A DNA stretch of 64,000 nucleotides from CAWHMS01 sp963830495 (GCA_963830495.1 CAWHMS010000001.1:310001-374000), one strand, 5' to 3'; positions 37,432 through 46,910 are shown, numbered from the stretch's first letter. Translations and numbers: made by a program. Notes: generated by a model from the letters alone, not told the origin.

Positions 37432-37497
37432 CCGCTCTGCCCGCGGACTCGGCTCGGTCGGTGCCGGGCTGTCCCGGATGGGGTGGGGTCGGAGGAG

Positions 37498-38415
37498 TCA
37501 TTGTCGGGTGAGGCGGCCGACCAGGTGAGTGCGGCCCGGCGCCGACGTGACGCCCAGCTCGACGTACTCCTCTCGGTCGCGGGCGCCGAACCACACCGTG
37601 CCGGGCAGGTAGATCGGCTTGGCGAAGTCGACGCGCACCGAGAAGGCGTCCGGCACCCGCTGCTCCAAGGACGCGAGCGCCTTCGCCTTGGTCCACATCC
37701 CGTGGGCGATCGGTCGGCGGAAGCCGAAGGCCTTGGCCGTCATCGTGCTGAGGTGGATCGGGTTGCGGTCACCGGAGACCGCAGCGTACCGACGGCCGAG
37801 GTTGCCTTCGAGCCGCCAGTGCATCGGTCCCGTCGGCGCAGCTGGGCGAGGCGGCTGTGCGACACCTCGGTCGCGCGTGACCTTCTGGAGCAGCACCGTC
37901 TCCTCCCTCCAGACGACCTGGGCCGCGACGCTGACCTCCGAGACGAGCGTGATCGTGCGCCCGAGCTCGTGCTGGAGGTCGAGCTGGGCGGCCCGGACCC
38001 GGAGGTCGATCTCCTCCTCGACAGTCAGCGGACGACGCTGCGTGATCGTGTTGGACAGGTGCACGAGCCCGAGCACCGGGAACGGGAACGTGGCGTCGGT
38101 CATGAGCTCCAGGTGCAGCGGAAACGCCAGTACATGGAGGTACGTCGCCGGCACACCCCGGCGCGGGTCGAAGCCGCAGACCCGCGCGTAGCGGGCCAGG
38201 TGCGACGCATCCAGCCCGACGCGGGGGAGCTCGACCTCGAGGGCTGGCAGCACGGGTACGGCGTCCGCTGGCTCACCCGGCGGTCTGGCCGTGACCTGGC
38301 CGCGTCCGGTGAGCCGGGCCAGGCCGGGGATGGCGGGGATGGCCGCCTTCGCGTAGAGCCCGCCCAGCGAGGGCGACTGGTCCAGCGTGCGGATCTCCGA
38401 GGGCACCACGGTCAT
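37498..38415 (-). CDS. MaoC-family (R)-3-hydroxyacyl-thioester dehydratase (HtdX-like)
   Basis: A 305-residue double hot-dog protein. The C-terminal half carries YAAVSGDRNPIHLS and FGFRRPIAHGMW, the hydratase-2 motif with Asp and His. It dehydrates 3-hydroxyacyl-CoA/ACP to trans-2-enoyl thioesters. The ATG overlaps the FabG stop (ATGA). The order MaoC-FabG4 and divergent FadA2 is that of M. tuberculosis Rv0241c-Rv0242c-Rv0243 (HtdX, FabG4, FadA2). Confidence 0.9.
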   Translation of the reverse strand: MTVVPSEIRTLDQSPSLGGLYAKAAIPAIPGLARLTGRGQVTARPPGEPADAVPVLPALEVELPRVGLDASHLARYARVCGFDPRRGVPATYLHVLAFPLHLELMTDATFPFPVLGLVHLSNTITQRRPLTVEEEIDLRVRAAQLDLQHELGRTITLVSEVSVAAQVVWREETVLLQKVTRDRGVAQPPRPAAPTGPMHWRLEGNLGRRYAAVSGDRNPIHLSTMTAKAFGFRRPIAHGMWTKAKALASLEQRVPDAFSVRVDFAKPIYLPGTVWFGARDREEYVELGVTSAPGRTHLVGRLTRQ

Positions 38416-39752
38416 GCTCCGAGCAGGCTCTGGCCGCACACCCGCACGACGTTGCCGGTGACTCCTGAGGAGCGCGGATCGGCGTACCAGGCGATCGTCT
38501 CGGCCACGTCCACGGGCAGGCCGCCCTGGCTGAGCGAGTTCATCCGGCGGCCGGCCTCCCGGAGCAGCAGCGGGACGGCCGCGGTCATCTGGGTCTCGAT
38601 GAAGCCGGGCGCGACGGCGTTGACCGTGATCCCCTGCTCCGCCGCCCGGGCAGCAGTCGCATCGACGAGTCCGATCACGCCCGCCTTCGAGGTGGCGTAG
38701 TTGGTCTGGCCGTTGTTGCCGGCGATGCCGGCGATGGAGGCCACGCCGATGACCCGGCCGTTGGGGCGGATCAGCCGCTGATCGAGGAGCTCGGTGGTGA
38801 TGCGCTCCGGGGCGACGAGGTTGACCTCCAGGACCGAGGACCACCGATCCTCGGCCATGTTGGCAAGCCGCTTGTCCCGGGTGATGCCCGCATTGTGCAC
38901 GACCACGTCGACCCCGCCGTGCAGGTCGCGTAGCGCCCGAGCGATCCGTTGCGGGGCATCGACGTGGGTGATGTCGAGAGTCACTGCGTCGCCCCCGAGC
39001 TCAGTCATCAGATCCTGTACGTCGGAGGCGGCCTTGGCCACGTCGAGCCCGACCACCGAGGCGCCGTCCCGGTGCAGCACCTGGGCGATGGCCGCCCCGA
39101 TCCCGCGCGCGGCACCGGTGACCAGGGCGACCTTGCCCGACAGTGGCCGCACCGGATCGGCCGGTTCCTCGATCGCCGCGACCTCGGTGCCGACGCGGAT
39201 GACCTGGCCCGAGACGTAGGAGGACTTGGGGGAGAGGAGGAATGTCACGGTCGACGCGATCCTGTTCTCGGCACCTCGAGCGACGTACACGAGCTGCACG
39301 GTGCCGCCCCGGCCGATCTCCTTCGCCAGCGAGCGGGTGAAGCCCTCGAGGGCGCGTTGGGCGATCCTGGCCGCCGGAGTGGCCGCGTCGGGCGGCAGCG
39401 TGCCGAGCACGACGACATGCGGACACCGCTGCAACGATCGCAGCACCGGGGCGAAGAATCGCTGCAGCGCCACGAGTGCTGCGCTGTCGGGCAGTCCGGT
39501 GGCATCGAAGGCCAGCCCGGAGTAGCGCACGTCGGCCCGCTGATCGCTGCTGGGCTCGCCGCCGGCCGCGAGGATGGCCGCCTCTGCCGCCGGTCCGGCG
39601 CGGCCGGTGCCGCCCACGAGATAGTGGCCGGACAGCGGCGTCTCCCCGGCCGCGTACCGGCGCAGCGTGGGGGGATCGGGCAGGCCGAGACGCTTGACGA
39701 GAAGTTTGCCCACGGGTGTTCCCGCCAGTGTCTGATAACGGTCGGCCATCAT
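38412..39752 (-). CDS. fabG: FabG4-type 3-oxoacyl-(ACP/CoA) reductase
   Basis: A 446-residue two-domain SDR. Residues ~1-205 are a degenerate N-terminal Rossmann/flavodoxin-like domain, and ~210-446 are the active SDR. Seen are the cofactor loop TGAARGIGAAIA, HNAGITRDK, catalytic SIAGIAGNNGQTNYATSK (Ser, Tyr, Lys), and APGFIETQMT. The length fits FabG4 (Rv0242c), which uses NADH on long-chain 3-oxoacyl-CoA. The ATGATG start is preceded by AGGAGGAG at 8 nt, and ATG 39752 is used. Confidence 0.93.
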   Translation of the reverse strand: MMADRYQTLAGTPVGKLLVKRLGLPDPPTLRRYAAGETPLSGHYLVGGTGRAGPAAEAAILAAGGEPSSDQRADVRYSGLAFDATGLPDSAALVALQRFFAPVLRSLQRCPHVVVLGTLPPDAATPAARIAQRALEGFTRSLAKEIGRGGTVQLVYVARGAENRIASTVTFLLSPKSSYVSGQVIRVGTEVAAIEEPADPVRPLSGKVALVTGAARGIGAAIAQVLHRDGASVVGLDVAKAASDVQDLMTELGGDAVTLDITHVDAPQRIARALRDLHGGVDVVVHNAGITRDKRLANMAEDRWSSVLEVNLVAPERITTELLDQRLIRPNGRVIGVASIAGIAGNNGQTNYATSKAGVIGLVDATAARAAEQGITVNAVAPGFIETQMTAAVPLLLREAGRRMNSLSQGGLPVDVAETIAWYADPRSSGVTGNVVRVCGQSLLGA

Positions 39753-39868
39753 TGGGGGCGCTCCTCCTGGTCGATGGGCTTGCTGGTGGACGTCGTCCGG
39801 CGCCCGGGTGTTCCGTCCGGTGTGGCGCACGTCTCGGGTGTGGGCCTGGGCAGCGGGGCCGGACCAAT

Positions 39869-39885
39869 GTAACCATCGGGTAACC
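39869..39885. promoter_or_regulatory. Direct repeat, candidate operator between fabG4 and fadA2
   Basis: GTAACC occurs at 39869-39874 and again at 39880-39885. The 11-bp spacing puts both on one helix face within the divergent 178-bp region. The regulator is unknown. Confidence 0.35.
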
Positions 39886-39930
39886 CACGGTCCACCAGGC
39901 AGGAGGGGGCCGTCGTCCAAGGAGCGTCAC

Positions 39931-41220
39931 GTGTCCGCACCGCCCAAGTCCCCACGCCGCGTCGCCATCCTCGGCGGGAACCGCATCCCCTTTGCGCGCT
40001 CGAACGGGGCGTACGTCGACGCCACCAACCAGGACATGCTGACCGTGGCGCTCGACGGTCTCGTGACCCGCTTCGGGCTGATCGGTGAGCAGCTGGGTGA
40101 GGTGGTGGCCGGTGCCGTCCTCAAGCACAGCCGCGACTTCAACCTGGTCCGCGAGTCTGTCTTGGGCTCTCGGCTGGCGCCGACGACGCCGGCGTACGAC
40201 CTCCAGCAGGCGTGCGACACCGGCCTGCAGGCGACGATCGCCGTGGCGAACAAGATCGCGCTCGGTGCGATCGAGGTCGGTGTGGCGGGAGGCGTGGACA
40301 CCACGTCCGACGCGCCGGTGGCCGTCAACGACAAGCTGCGACGGGTCCTGCTCGAGGCCAATCGCGCCAGGTCGATCCAGGGCCGTGCGAAGGCGCTGAC
40401 GAAGGTACGGCCCACGCACCTGGCGCCGTCGACCCCGCGCAACGCGGAGCCCCGGACGCGGCTGTCGATGGGCGAGCACGCCGCTCTGACGGCGGTCGAG
40501 TGGGACATCACGCGTGCGGAGCAGGACGAGCTTGCCGCCCGGTCCCACCATCGGATGGCCGGGGCGTACGAGCGCGGGTTCTTCGCCGACCTGGTGACGC
40601 CGTACCTCGGGCTGGAGCGGGATCAGAACCTCCGGCCCGACACGACGGTGGAGAAGCTGGGCCGACTCGAGCCGGTGTTCGGCAAGGGAAGCGCGGCGAC
40701 GATGACCGCCGGCAACTCGACGCCGTTGACCGACGGAGCATCGACCGTGCTGCTGGCGTCGGAGGAGTGGGCGAAGTCGCGAGGCTGGGAGCCGCTGGCG
40801 TACCTGACGTGGTACGAGACCGCAGCGGTGGACTACGTGTACGGCACCGAAGGACTGCTCATGGCACCCGCCTACGCGATGCCGCGGATGCTGGGCCGGG
40901 CTGGCCTGGTGCTGCAGGACTTCGACTTCTACGAGATCCACGAAGCCTTCGCCTCCCAGGTGCTCGCGACCTTGAAGGCGTGGGAGGACCCGATCTTCTG
41001 CACCGAGCGGCTCGGCCTCGAGGCGCCGCTGGGTGCGATCGACGAGGACAAGCTCAACGTGGTCGGATCGTCGTTGGCGGCGGGCCATCCCTTCGCAGCG
41101 ACGGGCGGCCGCATCGTGGCCACGCTGGCCAAGCTACTGGCAGAGAAGGGCTCCGGCCGCGGAGTGATCTCGATCTGTGCCGCCGGTGGGCAGGGGATCA
41201 CAGCGATCGTCGAGCGCTGA
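39931..41220 (+). CDS. fadA2: Acetyl-CoA C-acetyltransferase (FadA2 type thiolase)
   Basis: A 429-residue thiolase. Catalytic residues are C95 (LQQACDTGLQ), H337 (YEIHEAFA) and C416 (SICAAGGQG); GNSTPLTDGAS is also typical. It joins or cleaves acyl-CoA and acetyl-CoA. It is divergent from fabG4-maoC, with which it would make a reversible three-step cycle on 3-oxoacyl thioesters. GTG 39931 has AAGGAG 6 nt upstream. Confidence 0.93.
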   Translation: MSAPPKSPRRVAILGGNRIPFARSNGAYVDATNQDMLTVALDGLVTRFGLIGEQLGEVVAGAVLKHSRDFNLVRESVLGSRLAPTTPAYDLQQACDTGLQATIAVANKIALGAIEVGVAGGVDTTSDAPVAVNDKLRRVLLEANRARSIQGRAKALTKVRPTHLAPSTPRNAEPRTRLSMGEHAALTAVEWDITRAEQDELAARSHHRMAGAYERGFFADLVTPYLGLERDQNLRPDTTVEKLGRLEPVFGKGSAATMTAGNSTPLTDGASTVLLASEEWAKSRGWEPLAYLTWYETAAVDYVYGTEGLLMAPAYAMPRMLGRAGLVLQDFDFYEIHEAFASQVLATLKAWEDPIFCTERLGLEAPLGAIDEDKLNVVGSSLAAGHPFAATGGRIVATLAKLLAEKGSGRGVISICAAGGQGITAIVER

Positions 41221-41400
41221 GGGTCGCCCGCGTCCGGAGCCCGGCCCAGGGAGCGACGCTCGTGATGACCCTGCCGCGAGTCACTACGGCGCTCCGGATC
41301 ATCCACCAGTCCTGATCATGAAGGCGACTGATCGTTAACTCCACTGATAGTCCGGCGGTCCGGATGATCCTCTCGGCCGGACCGTGCAGTCCACGGAAAT

Positions 41401-41432
41401 CATCCCCGCTGGACCGTTCTACGGCGGGGATG
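41401..41432. terminator. Hairpin between convergent fadA2 and ligB
   Basis: CATCCCCGC (41401-41409) and GCGGGGATG (41424-41432) form a perfect 9-bp stem with a 14-nt loop in the 270-bp convergent gap. Several CCGG-rich half repeats surround it. Confidence 0.55.
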
Positions 41433-41490
41433 TTCCGGGAAGGCGAAAGATCCGGCCGTCCGGAGTAACTCTTGCCCGGGGGGTCGGGGC

Positions 41491-43035
41491 TCAGGTGAGT
41501 CGGGCCAGAGCCAGCACGGTGTCGAGCGTGTCGGCCTCGCCGGCGGACTTGTCGTCGCGGTAGCGAAGGACCCGGGCGAAGCGCAGCGCGACACCGCCGG
41601 GGTAGCGGGTCGACCGCTGCAGTCCGTCGAACGCGATCTCGACCACTTGCTCGGGTCGCAGCTCGACGACGTGGGAGGACTTGTCGGTCGGCGACGTGGC
41701 CAGCTCGCTGAACCGCTGGGTCTGCCAGGCGAGCATCTCGTCGGTCATGCCCTTGAACGTCTTCCCCAACATCACGAAGCCATCGCCGTCGGAGGCGCGA
41801 GCGCCGAGATGGATGTTGGACAGCCAACCCTGTCTCCGGCCGCTGCCCCACTCGACCGCGAGCACGACGAGGTCGAGCGTGTGCCGTGGCTTGACCTTGA
41901 CCCAGGCCGCGCCGCGGCGGCCGGCGTCGTACGGCGCAGCCAGCGACTTCACGACCGCACCTTCCTGGCCCTGGCTGACCACGTCGGCGAAGAAATTCTG
42001 TCCTGCCGCCAGGCTGCCGGTGTGCAGCCGGGCCGCGCGGTACGTCGAGGGGACCAGTTCGTCCAGCCGCTGCAGCCGGTCGGACAGGGGCAGATCGAGA
42101 AGGTCGTCGCCGTCGACGTGCAGGCAGTCGAAGAAGAAGGGCGTCACGCCAATCGCGGCAGGTGCAGAGCCGTCCCCGCCGCGGGTGGCAGTGCGCGAAG
42201 CCGTGTCTTGGAAGGGCCTCGGCCTGCCCTCGTCGTCGAGCGTCATCGCCTCCCCGTCCAGTACGAAGGCACGACCTGGCAGCTGGCGGGCCACCGCGAC
42301 GACGTCGGGCAGCCGTGCCGTGATGTCGTCGAGGCTACGGGTGTAGATGCCCACCTGGTCCCCGTCGCGGTGCACCTGGATCCGGATGCCGTCGAGCTTG
42401 GTGTCCAGACAGGCCTCCACACCATCACCGATGCGCTCGAAGGCCGCAGCCATGTCCGGCGCGCTCGACGCCAACATGGGCTTGACGGGTTGTCCGACCG
42501 TCAGCGTGAAGGCGCGAACCGCCTCGGCGCCACCGGCCAACGCGGCCTGGGCGACCGGTGCAACCGCTCCACGCAGCATGACCGCGCGCCGTACGTCGGC
42601 CAACGGCACCTTCGTCGCCGCGGCCACGGCCTCGACCACCGAAGCCTCGAGCGCGCCCTGCCGCACGTCTCCGGAGATCAGCCCACCCAAGAACGCCTGC
42701 TCGTCGACGGTGGCCCGGGACAACAGCGCCGCCAGGGCAGCAGCACGCGACGCAGCCGAGCCAGGCCCCGCCAGCCGGCTCATCCGGTCGAACTCGGCAT
42801 CGACCTCGTCGAGCGTCAGGCTCGGCTCGTTGGCCGCCGCAGGCATCGACCGCAGCGATGCCCATCCGACACCAGTACGGCGCTGCCGCAGCTCGCCACC
42901 CAGGTAGGTCACCAGCACTTCGACATCCGCAGGATCCGCCCGGCTGAGCACCCCCGCGATGGCCTCGCGCTTCGCGAGCCGCGACCGGGTCGCCGTCAGA
43001 GCGCGCGACACCTCCACCACCTCGGCAAGCAGCAC
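41491..43035 (-). CDS. ligB: ATP-dependent DNA ligase (LigB type)
   Basis: A 514-residue ligase. Residues ~1-190 are the helical DNA-binding domain (beginning LLAEVVEVSRALTATRSRLA), ~200-400 the adenylation domain, and ~410-514 the OB-fold. The adenylated lysine is in TKLDGIRIQ (KxDG motif). Further motifs are FVLDGEAM (III), EGAVVKSL (IV) and AAWVKVKP (V). It seals nicks, accessory to the essential NAD-dependent ligase. GTG 43035 matches the family start; the open frame extends 23 residues further upstream without support. Confidence 0.92.
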   Translation of the reverse strand: MLLAEVVEVSRALTATRSRLAKREAIAGVLSRADPADVEVLVTYLGGELRQRRTGVGWASLRSMPAAANEPSLTLDEVDAEFDRMSRLAGPGSAASRAAALAALLSRATVDEQAFLGGLISGDVRQGALEASVVEAVAAATKVPLADVRRAVMLRGAVAPVAQAALAGGAEAVRAFTLTVGQPVKPMLASSAPDMAAAFERIGDGVEACLDTKLDGIRIQVHRDGDQVGIYTRSLDDITARLPDVVAVARQLPGRAFVLDGEAMTLDDEGRPRPFQDTASRTATRGGDGSAPAAIGVTPFFFDCLHVDGDDLLDLPLSDRLQRLDELVPSTYRAARLHTGSLAAGQNFFADVVSQGQEGAVVKSLAAPYDAGRRGAAWVKVKPRHTLDLVVLAVEWGSGRRQGWLSNIHLGARASDGDGFVMLGKTFKGMTDEMLAWQTQRFSELATSPTDKSSHVVELRPEQVVEIAFDGLQRSTRYPGGVALRFARVLRYRDDKSAGEADTLDTVLALARLT

Positions 43036-43141
43036 CGGACAAGTCTGACAGGGGCCGCCGACACCCGGCGCTGGCGCCACAGATACCTCGGCGACCGCCG
43101 CCAACGACGGACACGTTCCGAGGCCGGTCGGACCCGGTCGT

Positions 43142-43147
43142 TAGCCT
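43142..43147 (+). promoter_or_regulatory. -10 box of the glycosylase gene (leaderless)
   Basis: TAGCCT ends 6 nt before GTG 43154. Confidence 0.55.
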
Positions 43148-43153
43148 GACAGC

Positions 43154-44086
43154 GTGACCGCGCACGGGACGGCTTCGAAGACGCGTGAGTGGCGTCCCGG
43201 CTGGCCATGCGACCCCTTCGACATCCTGCGGTCGCTGCGGCGCGGAGCCGGCGACCCGACGTTCCAGCGCGATGCCGACGGCAGCGTGTGGCGCACGTCG
43301 CAGACACCCGAGGGTTCGGTCACGCTCCACATCAGGCAGCGTCCGATCTTTGGCACCATCGAACTCGAGGCGTGGGGCCCGGGAGCGGCCTGGATCGTCG
43401 AGCGATCACCAAGCATGCTGGGCGCCCTTGACGACCCGTCCAGCTTTGCCCCCGACCACCCCGTCGTGCGGGGCGCCTGGCTGCGCAATCCGCACTGGCG
43501 GGTGCCCCGCACCGGCCTGGTGTTCGAGGCCGTGGCTGCGGCGGTGGTGGAGCAGAAGGTCACCGGACAGGAGGCATGGCTGGGGTGGCGCCGCCTCGTG
43601 CAGCGGTTCGGGTCGGCCGCTCCGGGGCCCGGCGCCGCACGGGGGATGAGATGCCTGCCCACCGCGGGCCAGCTCGCCATGATTCCGTCCTGGGAGTGGC
43701 TTCGGTGCCACATCGACGGCGCCCGGTCGCGTACGATCGTGCGGGCGGCCAGGGTCGCTGACGCGCTGGAGCGCACGGTCGACGTACCGGCCGCGGAGGC
43801 GGAGCGGCGGCTCCGGTCGATCCCCGGCGTGGGGGAGTGGACTGCGGCCGAGGTGCGGCAACGTGCACACGGGGATGCCGACGCGGTCAGCTTCGGCGAC
43901 TACCACATCGCGACCCACGTCGGCTGGACACTCACGGGTACGGCGATGACCGACGAGGAGATGCGCGAGTTCCTCGAGCCGTACCGACCGCATCGGTACC
44001 GCGTTCAGCACGTGCTCACGACCCGGCTGCCGGGCCGGCCTCGACGCGGCCCGCGGATGGCGCCGCGGAGCCACCTCCCCGCATGA
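43154..44086 (+). CDS. HhH-GPD (AlkA-like) DNA glycosylase
   Basis: A 310-residue protein. The N-terminal AlkA-like beta domain is at about 25-110. The HhH-GPD domain is at about 120-285, with helix-hairpin-helix LRSIPGVGEWTAAEV followed by DADAVSFGDYHIA, whose last Asp is the expected catalytic residue. It probably removes alkylated purines. The basic tail after residue 290 (RPRRGPRM) is disordered. It is divergent from ligB, giving a small repair locus. Confidence 0.9.
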   Translation: MTAHGTASKTREWRPGWPCDPFDILRSLRRGAGDPTFQRDADGSVWRTSQTPEGSVTLHIRQRPIFGTIELEAWGPGAAWIVERSPSMLGALDDPSSFAPDHPVVRGAWLRNPHWRVPRTGLVFEAVAAAVVEQKVTGQEAWLGWRRLVQRFGSAAPGPGAARGMRCLPTAGQLAMIPSWEWLRCHIDGARSRTIVRAARVADALERTVDVPAAEAERRLRSIPGVGEWTAAEVRQRAHGDADAVSFGDYHIATHVGWTLTGTAMTDEEMREFLEPYRPHRYRVQHVLTTRLPGRPRRGPRMAPRSHLPA

Positions 44087-44104
44087 CAGGTACGACGGAC
44101 GCGG

Positions 44105-44830
44105 CTACGGCTGCATCGCGAAGAACAAGAACGACGCGAACACCCTGCGATGGCGAGGTTGAGGGCTGGCCGCCACCCGCGCGGCGCGGCGCGAGCGGCT
44201 GCAGACCAGCCCTCCACCTTCGCGAGCCCCACCACTGCCACCAGCGACACCAGCGACACCAGAGCAGGCTGAGGCTTCCCACCGCCGCGCGCCCGCTCGG
44301 CGTGATCGCGTGCTCGTTCTCGGGCAGCAACCCGCCCCCTGGTGTCACCGGCAGGAAGAAGTCCCGATGCCGCACCGTCTGGCTGAGCACGAAGGCGGCG
44401 TACAGCACCAGCGACGCCAGCGCGGTGAAGACCAGCTGGGATTCGGTGAACACCGGACCGGGCGCACTGGTGGTGAAGGTCGGCAGCACCAGGCAGGTGG
44501 TGGTGAGCGTGGCGACGGTGGCCAAGGCGGCCCCGGTGCTCTCCTGGTTGAAGTGCGTGAAAGTCGAAGCGCAACGCACCGAGCAGCAGGGCAAGCCCGA
44601 CGACGCCGTTACAGGTGATCATCACGGCGGCGACGACGGTGTCGCGCGCGAGCGTCTCGGTTTCCTCGCCGCCCGACACCATCAGCGTCACGATCAGCGC
44701 CACCTCGATGACGGTCAACGCGACCGCGAGCACCAGGGATCCTCTCCGCGCATCGGCCGCACGCGGCTGCGCAGCATCGGGTCGGTGGCGTGGGCCAGGT
44801 CTGCGTAGGTGAAGTATGGCGGAGCCGTGA
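44105..44830 (-). pseudogene. Degraded ChaA-type Ca2+/H+ antiporter
   Basis: Fragments of one membrane protein appear in order across frames on the minus strand. They are: LVLAVALTVIEVALIVTLMV through NGVVGLALLLGALRF; after a frame change near 44560, LATVATLTTTCLVLPTFT and TESQLVFTALASLVLYAAFV to TVRHRDFFLP; after another change, LVSLVAVVGLAK; after a deletion, ALNLAIA; and in a third frame VFASFLFFAMQP with a stop at 44105. The first 80 or so residues are missing. At least three frameshifts and one large internal deletion make this a pseudogene. Confidence 0.75.
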
Positions 44831-44842
44831 CAGGGTGGGCCG

Positions 44843-45535
44843 GTGCGCATCGAGCCGGCAAATGTGGCGGGGCGAGCCGTGCGGTCGGTCTGGCAGCGAC
44901 TCCGTCCGGGCGAGGCGATGCTCGTCGTCGCCGCCGCGGTGGCACTCGTGCTGCTCAGCGCGGACGTGGCAGCGGGAGGGCTGGCGACGTACGTCGATGA
45001 GCAGATCATCGAGGCGCTGGGGCCCGAGGAGGAGCCCGCGGGGTCGGCGCTGTCGTCGATCGGCGAGGCGGGCTTCTCCGGCGGAGCGCTGCTCATCGTC
45101 GCGCTGGTGAGCTCTCAGGCGCTGTGGCGGCTCTGGCCGATGGGCGTGGCTGTGGGCACGGTGGGGGCGGGTTCCTTGCTCGTGCTCGGTCTGAAGCAGC
45201 TGCTGGCGCGGACCGGGCCCGGTGAGTCGGTGCTGCCCGACGGCTATCCCGGGTACTTCCCCTCCGGCCACACCGCGACGGCCGGGCTGTGCCTGGGCAC
45301 GGCCTGCTTCCTGCTGGTGGCATGGCGTGGGTACGGCGCGGGACGTGGCACGCCGTCCACCGCCGGCATCATCGTCGGCCTTGGCGCCGCGGCGGCGGTG
45401 GGTGTGGGGGCAGTGGTCGGGGGCCACCACTGGCCGACCGACGCGCTGGGCGGCGTGCTGGTGACGGCCCTGGTGCTGCCCCTCGGGTTCGCCGTCGGCA
45501 GGTCATACGTCGAGATCCCACGTCGCGACTGGTGA
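44843..45535 (+). CDS. PAP2-family membrane phosphatase
   Basis: A 230-residue protein with about six helices. The three phosphatase signatures are visible: KQLLARTGP, FPSGHTATA, and GAVVGGHHWPTDALGG (catalytic His and Asp). It probably dephosphorylates lipid phosphates such as undecaprenyl pyrophosphate or phosphatidate outside the membrane. The start is GTG 44843, close to the broken antiporter. It converges with a phospholipase D-like gene. Confidence 0.87.
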   Translation: MRIEPANVAGRAVRSVWQRLRPGEAMLVVAAAVALVLLSADVAAGGLATYVDEQIIEALGPEEEPAGSALSSIGEAGFSGGALLIVALVSSQALWRLWPMGVAVGTVGAGSLLVLGLKQLLARTGPGESVLPDGYPGYFPSGHTATAGLCLGTACFLLVAWRGYGAGRGTPSTAGIIVGLGAAAAVGVGAVVGGHHWPTDALGGVLVTALVLPLGFAVGRSYVEIPRRDW

Positions 45536-45553
45536 CCGCGGTCTGTCGGTCAC
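45532..45553. terminator. Hairpin between convergent PAP2 and PLD genes
   Basis: GTGACCG-8 nt-CGGTCAC, a 7-bp perfect stem that includes the PAP2 stop codon region. Confidence 0.45.
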
Positions 45554-45561
45554 AGCATGGG

Positions 45562-46842
45562 TCACAGCAGCGGACGTAGCGGCGCCAGGACGAGCTCGGT
45601 GAACTTGCGGTGCACGCCACGTCGCTGCCACTCCTCGAGCGTGAGCTCGGCGCAGTTGGTCAGGTCGCTTGCGAAGACCCGCTCCATCTCGGCGGCCATG
45701 TCGGGGTGGATGATCTCGACGTTGATCTCGTAGTTGCCGGTCATTGAGAGCCGGTCGATGTTGGCGGTGCCGACCGTCGACCAGTGGCCGTCGATCGTGG
45801 CGGTCTTTGCATGCACCATGGCTCCCTGGAAGCGAAAGATGCGCACTCCCGCACCGAGCAGCTCGCCGTAGAAGCCGCGCGAGAGCCAGTCGGCGACGAC
45901 ATGGTTGGACACGGCAGGCACGAGCAGCCGTACGTCGACGCCGCGTCGCGCTGCCGCCATCATCGCCGCGGCGAACTCCGCGTCCGGGATGAAGTAGGCC
46001 TGCGTCATCGACAACGTGCGGGACGACCGGTTGATCGCGTCCAGGTACATGGCCCTGATCGGGAACATCCAGGAGCGCGGCACGTTGCGGTGCACCCGGA
46101 TCCGGGGCTCCCACTCCAGGCTCGCCGACTCGGTCAGCGCGGGCAGCCCACGGGTCCGCCGGGTGCCGAGATTCCGGTTCCAGAACTGGGCGAACGCCAG
46201 CGCGAGGTCGTGGACGGCGGATCCGGTCACCTTGACGTGGGTGTCGCGCCACTCGGTGGCGTAGGCGGCGCCGAGGTTGTAGCCGCCGACGTACGCGACG
46301 TCGTCGTCGACGACGAGGATCTTGCGGTGGTCGCGGCCATAGCGGCGAAGGTCGAAGAACCGCCAGCCGGCGCCGTACACCGGGTAGGCCATGACCCGGA
46401 TGGCCGGATCGAACCGCTTGAACTGCGACGTCACCACCAGGTTGGCGAAGGCGTCGTAGATCACGAAGACCTGGACTCCGCGTCGCGCGGCCTCGGTCAG
46501 CGCAGCCTTGAACCTCTCACCGAGCTCGTCGCCCTTCCAGATGAAGGACTCGAGCAGCACCCTATGCTCGGCTGCCTCGATCGCGGCGAGCATGTCGTCG
46601 TACAGGTCCTGACCGAAGGTATATGTGGTCACCGCACCGTCGCCGATCGGCACCGGCACGGGTTGCGTGGTCGGGAACGGCTTGGGCTTCTTGCCACGTC
46701 GGCGGTAGGCGTCCACGAGGGTCAGGGAGACGGCCAGCACGAGCTGCAGGCCAAGCAGCACCAGCAGGCCGCGCCGCAGCAGGCCGCGCAACGTCTGCAG
46801 TGCATCGCCGAGAGGCGCTCGGGCGCGGTGTCGGATCCCCAC
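45562..46842 (-). CDS. Phospholipase D-like / cardiolipin synthase-type protein
   Basis: A 426-residue protein with one N-terminal membrane helix (about 22-45) and two HKD catalytic motifs: HRKILVVDDDVAYVGGYN and HAKTATIDGHWSTVGTANID. It joins or transfers phosphatidyl groups, as in bacterial cardiolipin synthase. GTG 46842 is 8 nt from a TAGATT box. It is divergent from uvrB. Confidence 0.9.
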   Translation of the reverse strand: MGIRHRARAPLGDALQTLRGLLRRGLLVLLGLQLVLAVSLTLVDAYRRRGKKPKPFPTTQPVPVPIGDGAVTTYTFGQDLYDDMLAAIEAAEHRVLLESFIWKGDELGERFKAALTEAARRGVQVFVIYDAFANLVVTSQFKRFDPAIRVMAYPVYGAGWRFFDLRRYGRDHRKILVVDDDVAYVGGYNLGAAYATEWRDTHVKVTGSAVHDLALAFAQFWNRNLGTRRTRGLPALTESASLEWEPRIRVHRNVPRSWMFPIRAMYLDAINRSSRTLSMTQAYFIPDAEFAAAMMAAARRGVDVRLLVPAVSNHVVADWLSRGFYGELLGAGVRIFRFQGAMVHAKTATIDGHWSTVGTANIDRLSMTGNYEINVEIIHPDMAAEMERVFASDLTNCAELTLEEWQRRGVHRKFTELVLAPLRPLL

Positions 46843-46850
46843 GACAGATC

Positions 46851-46856
46851 AATCTA
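46851..46856 (-). promoter_or_regulatory. -10 box of the PLD gene (leaderless)
   Basis: TAGATT on the minus strand, with 8 nt to the GTG at 46842. Confidence 0.5.
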
Positions 46857-46897
46857 GCCGGGTCCTCGCCCCGAGGCGGACTGTCGGCGGCTGCCCG

Positions 46898-46903
46898 TAG
46901 GCT
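46898..46903 (+). promoter_or_regulatory. -10 box of uvrB (leaderless)
   Basis: TAGGCT ends 7 nt before ATG 46911. No CGAAC-N4-GTTCG LexA box was found within about 150 bp upstream. Confidence 0.6.
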
Positions 46904-46910
46904 CGACGCC

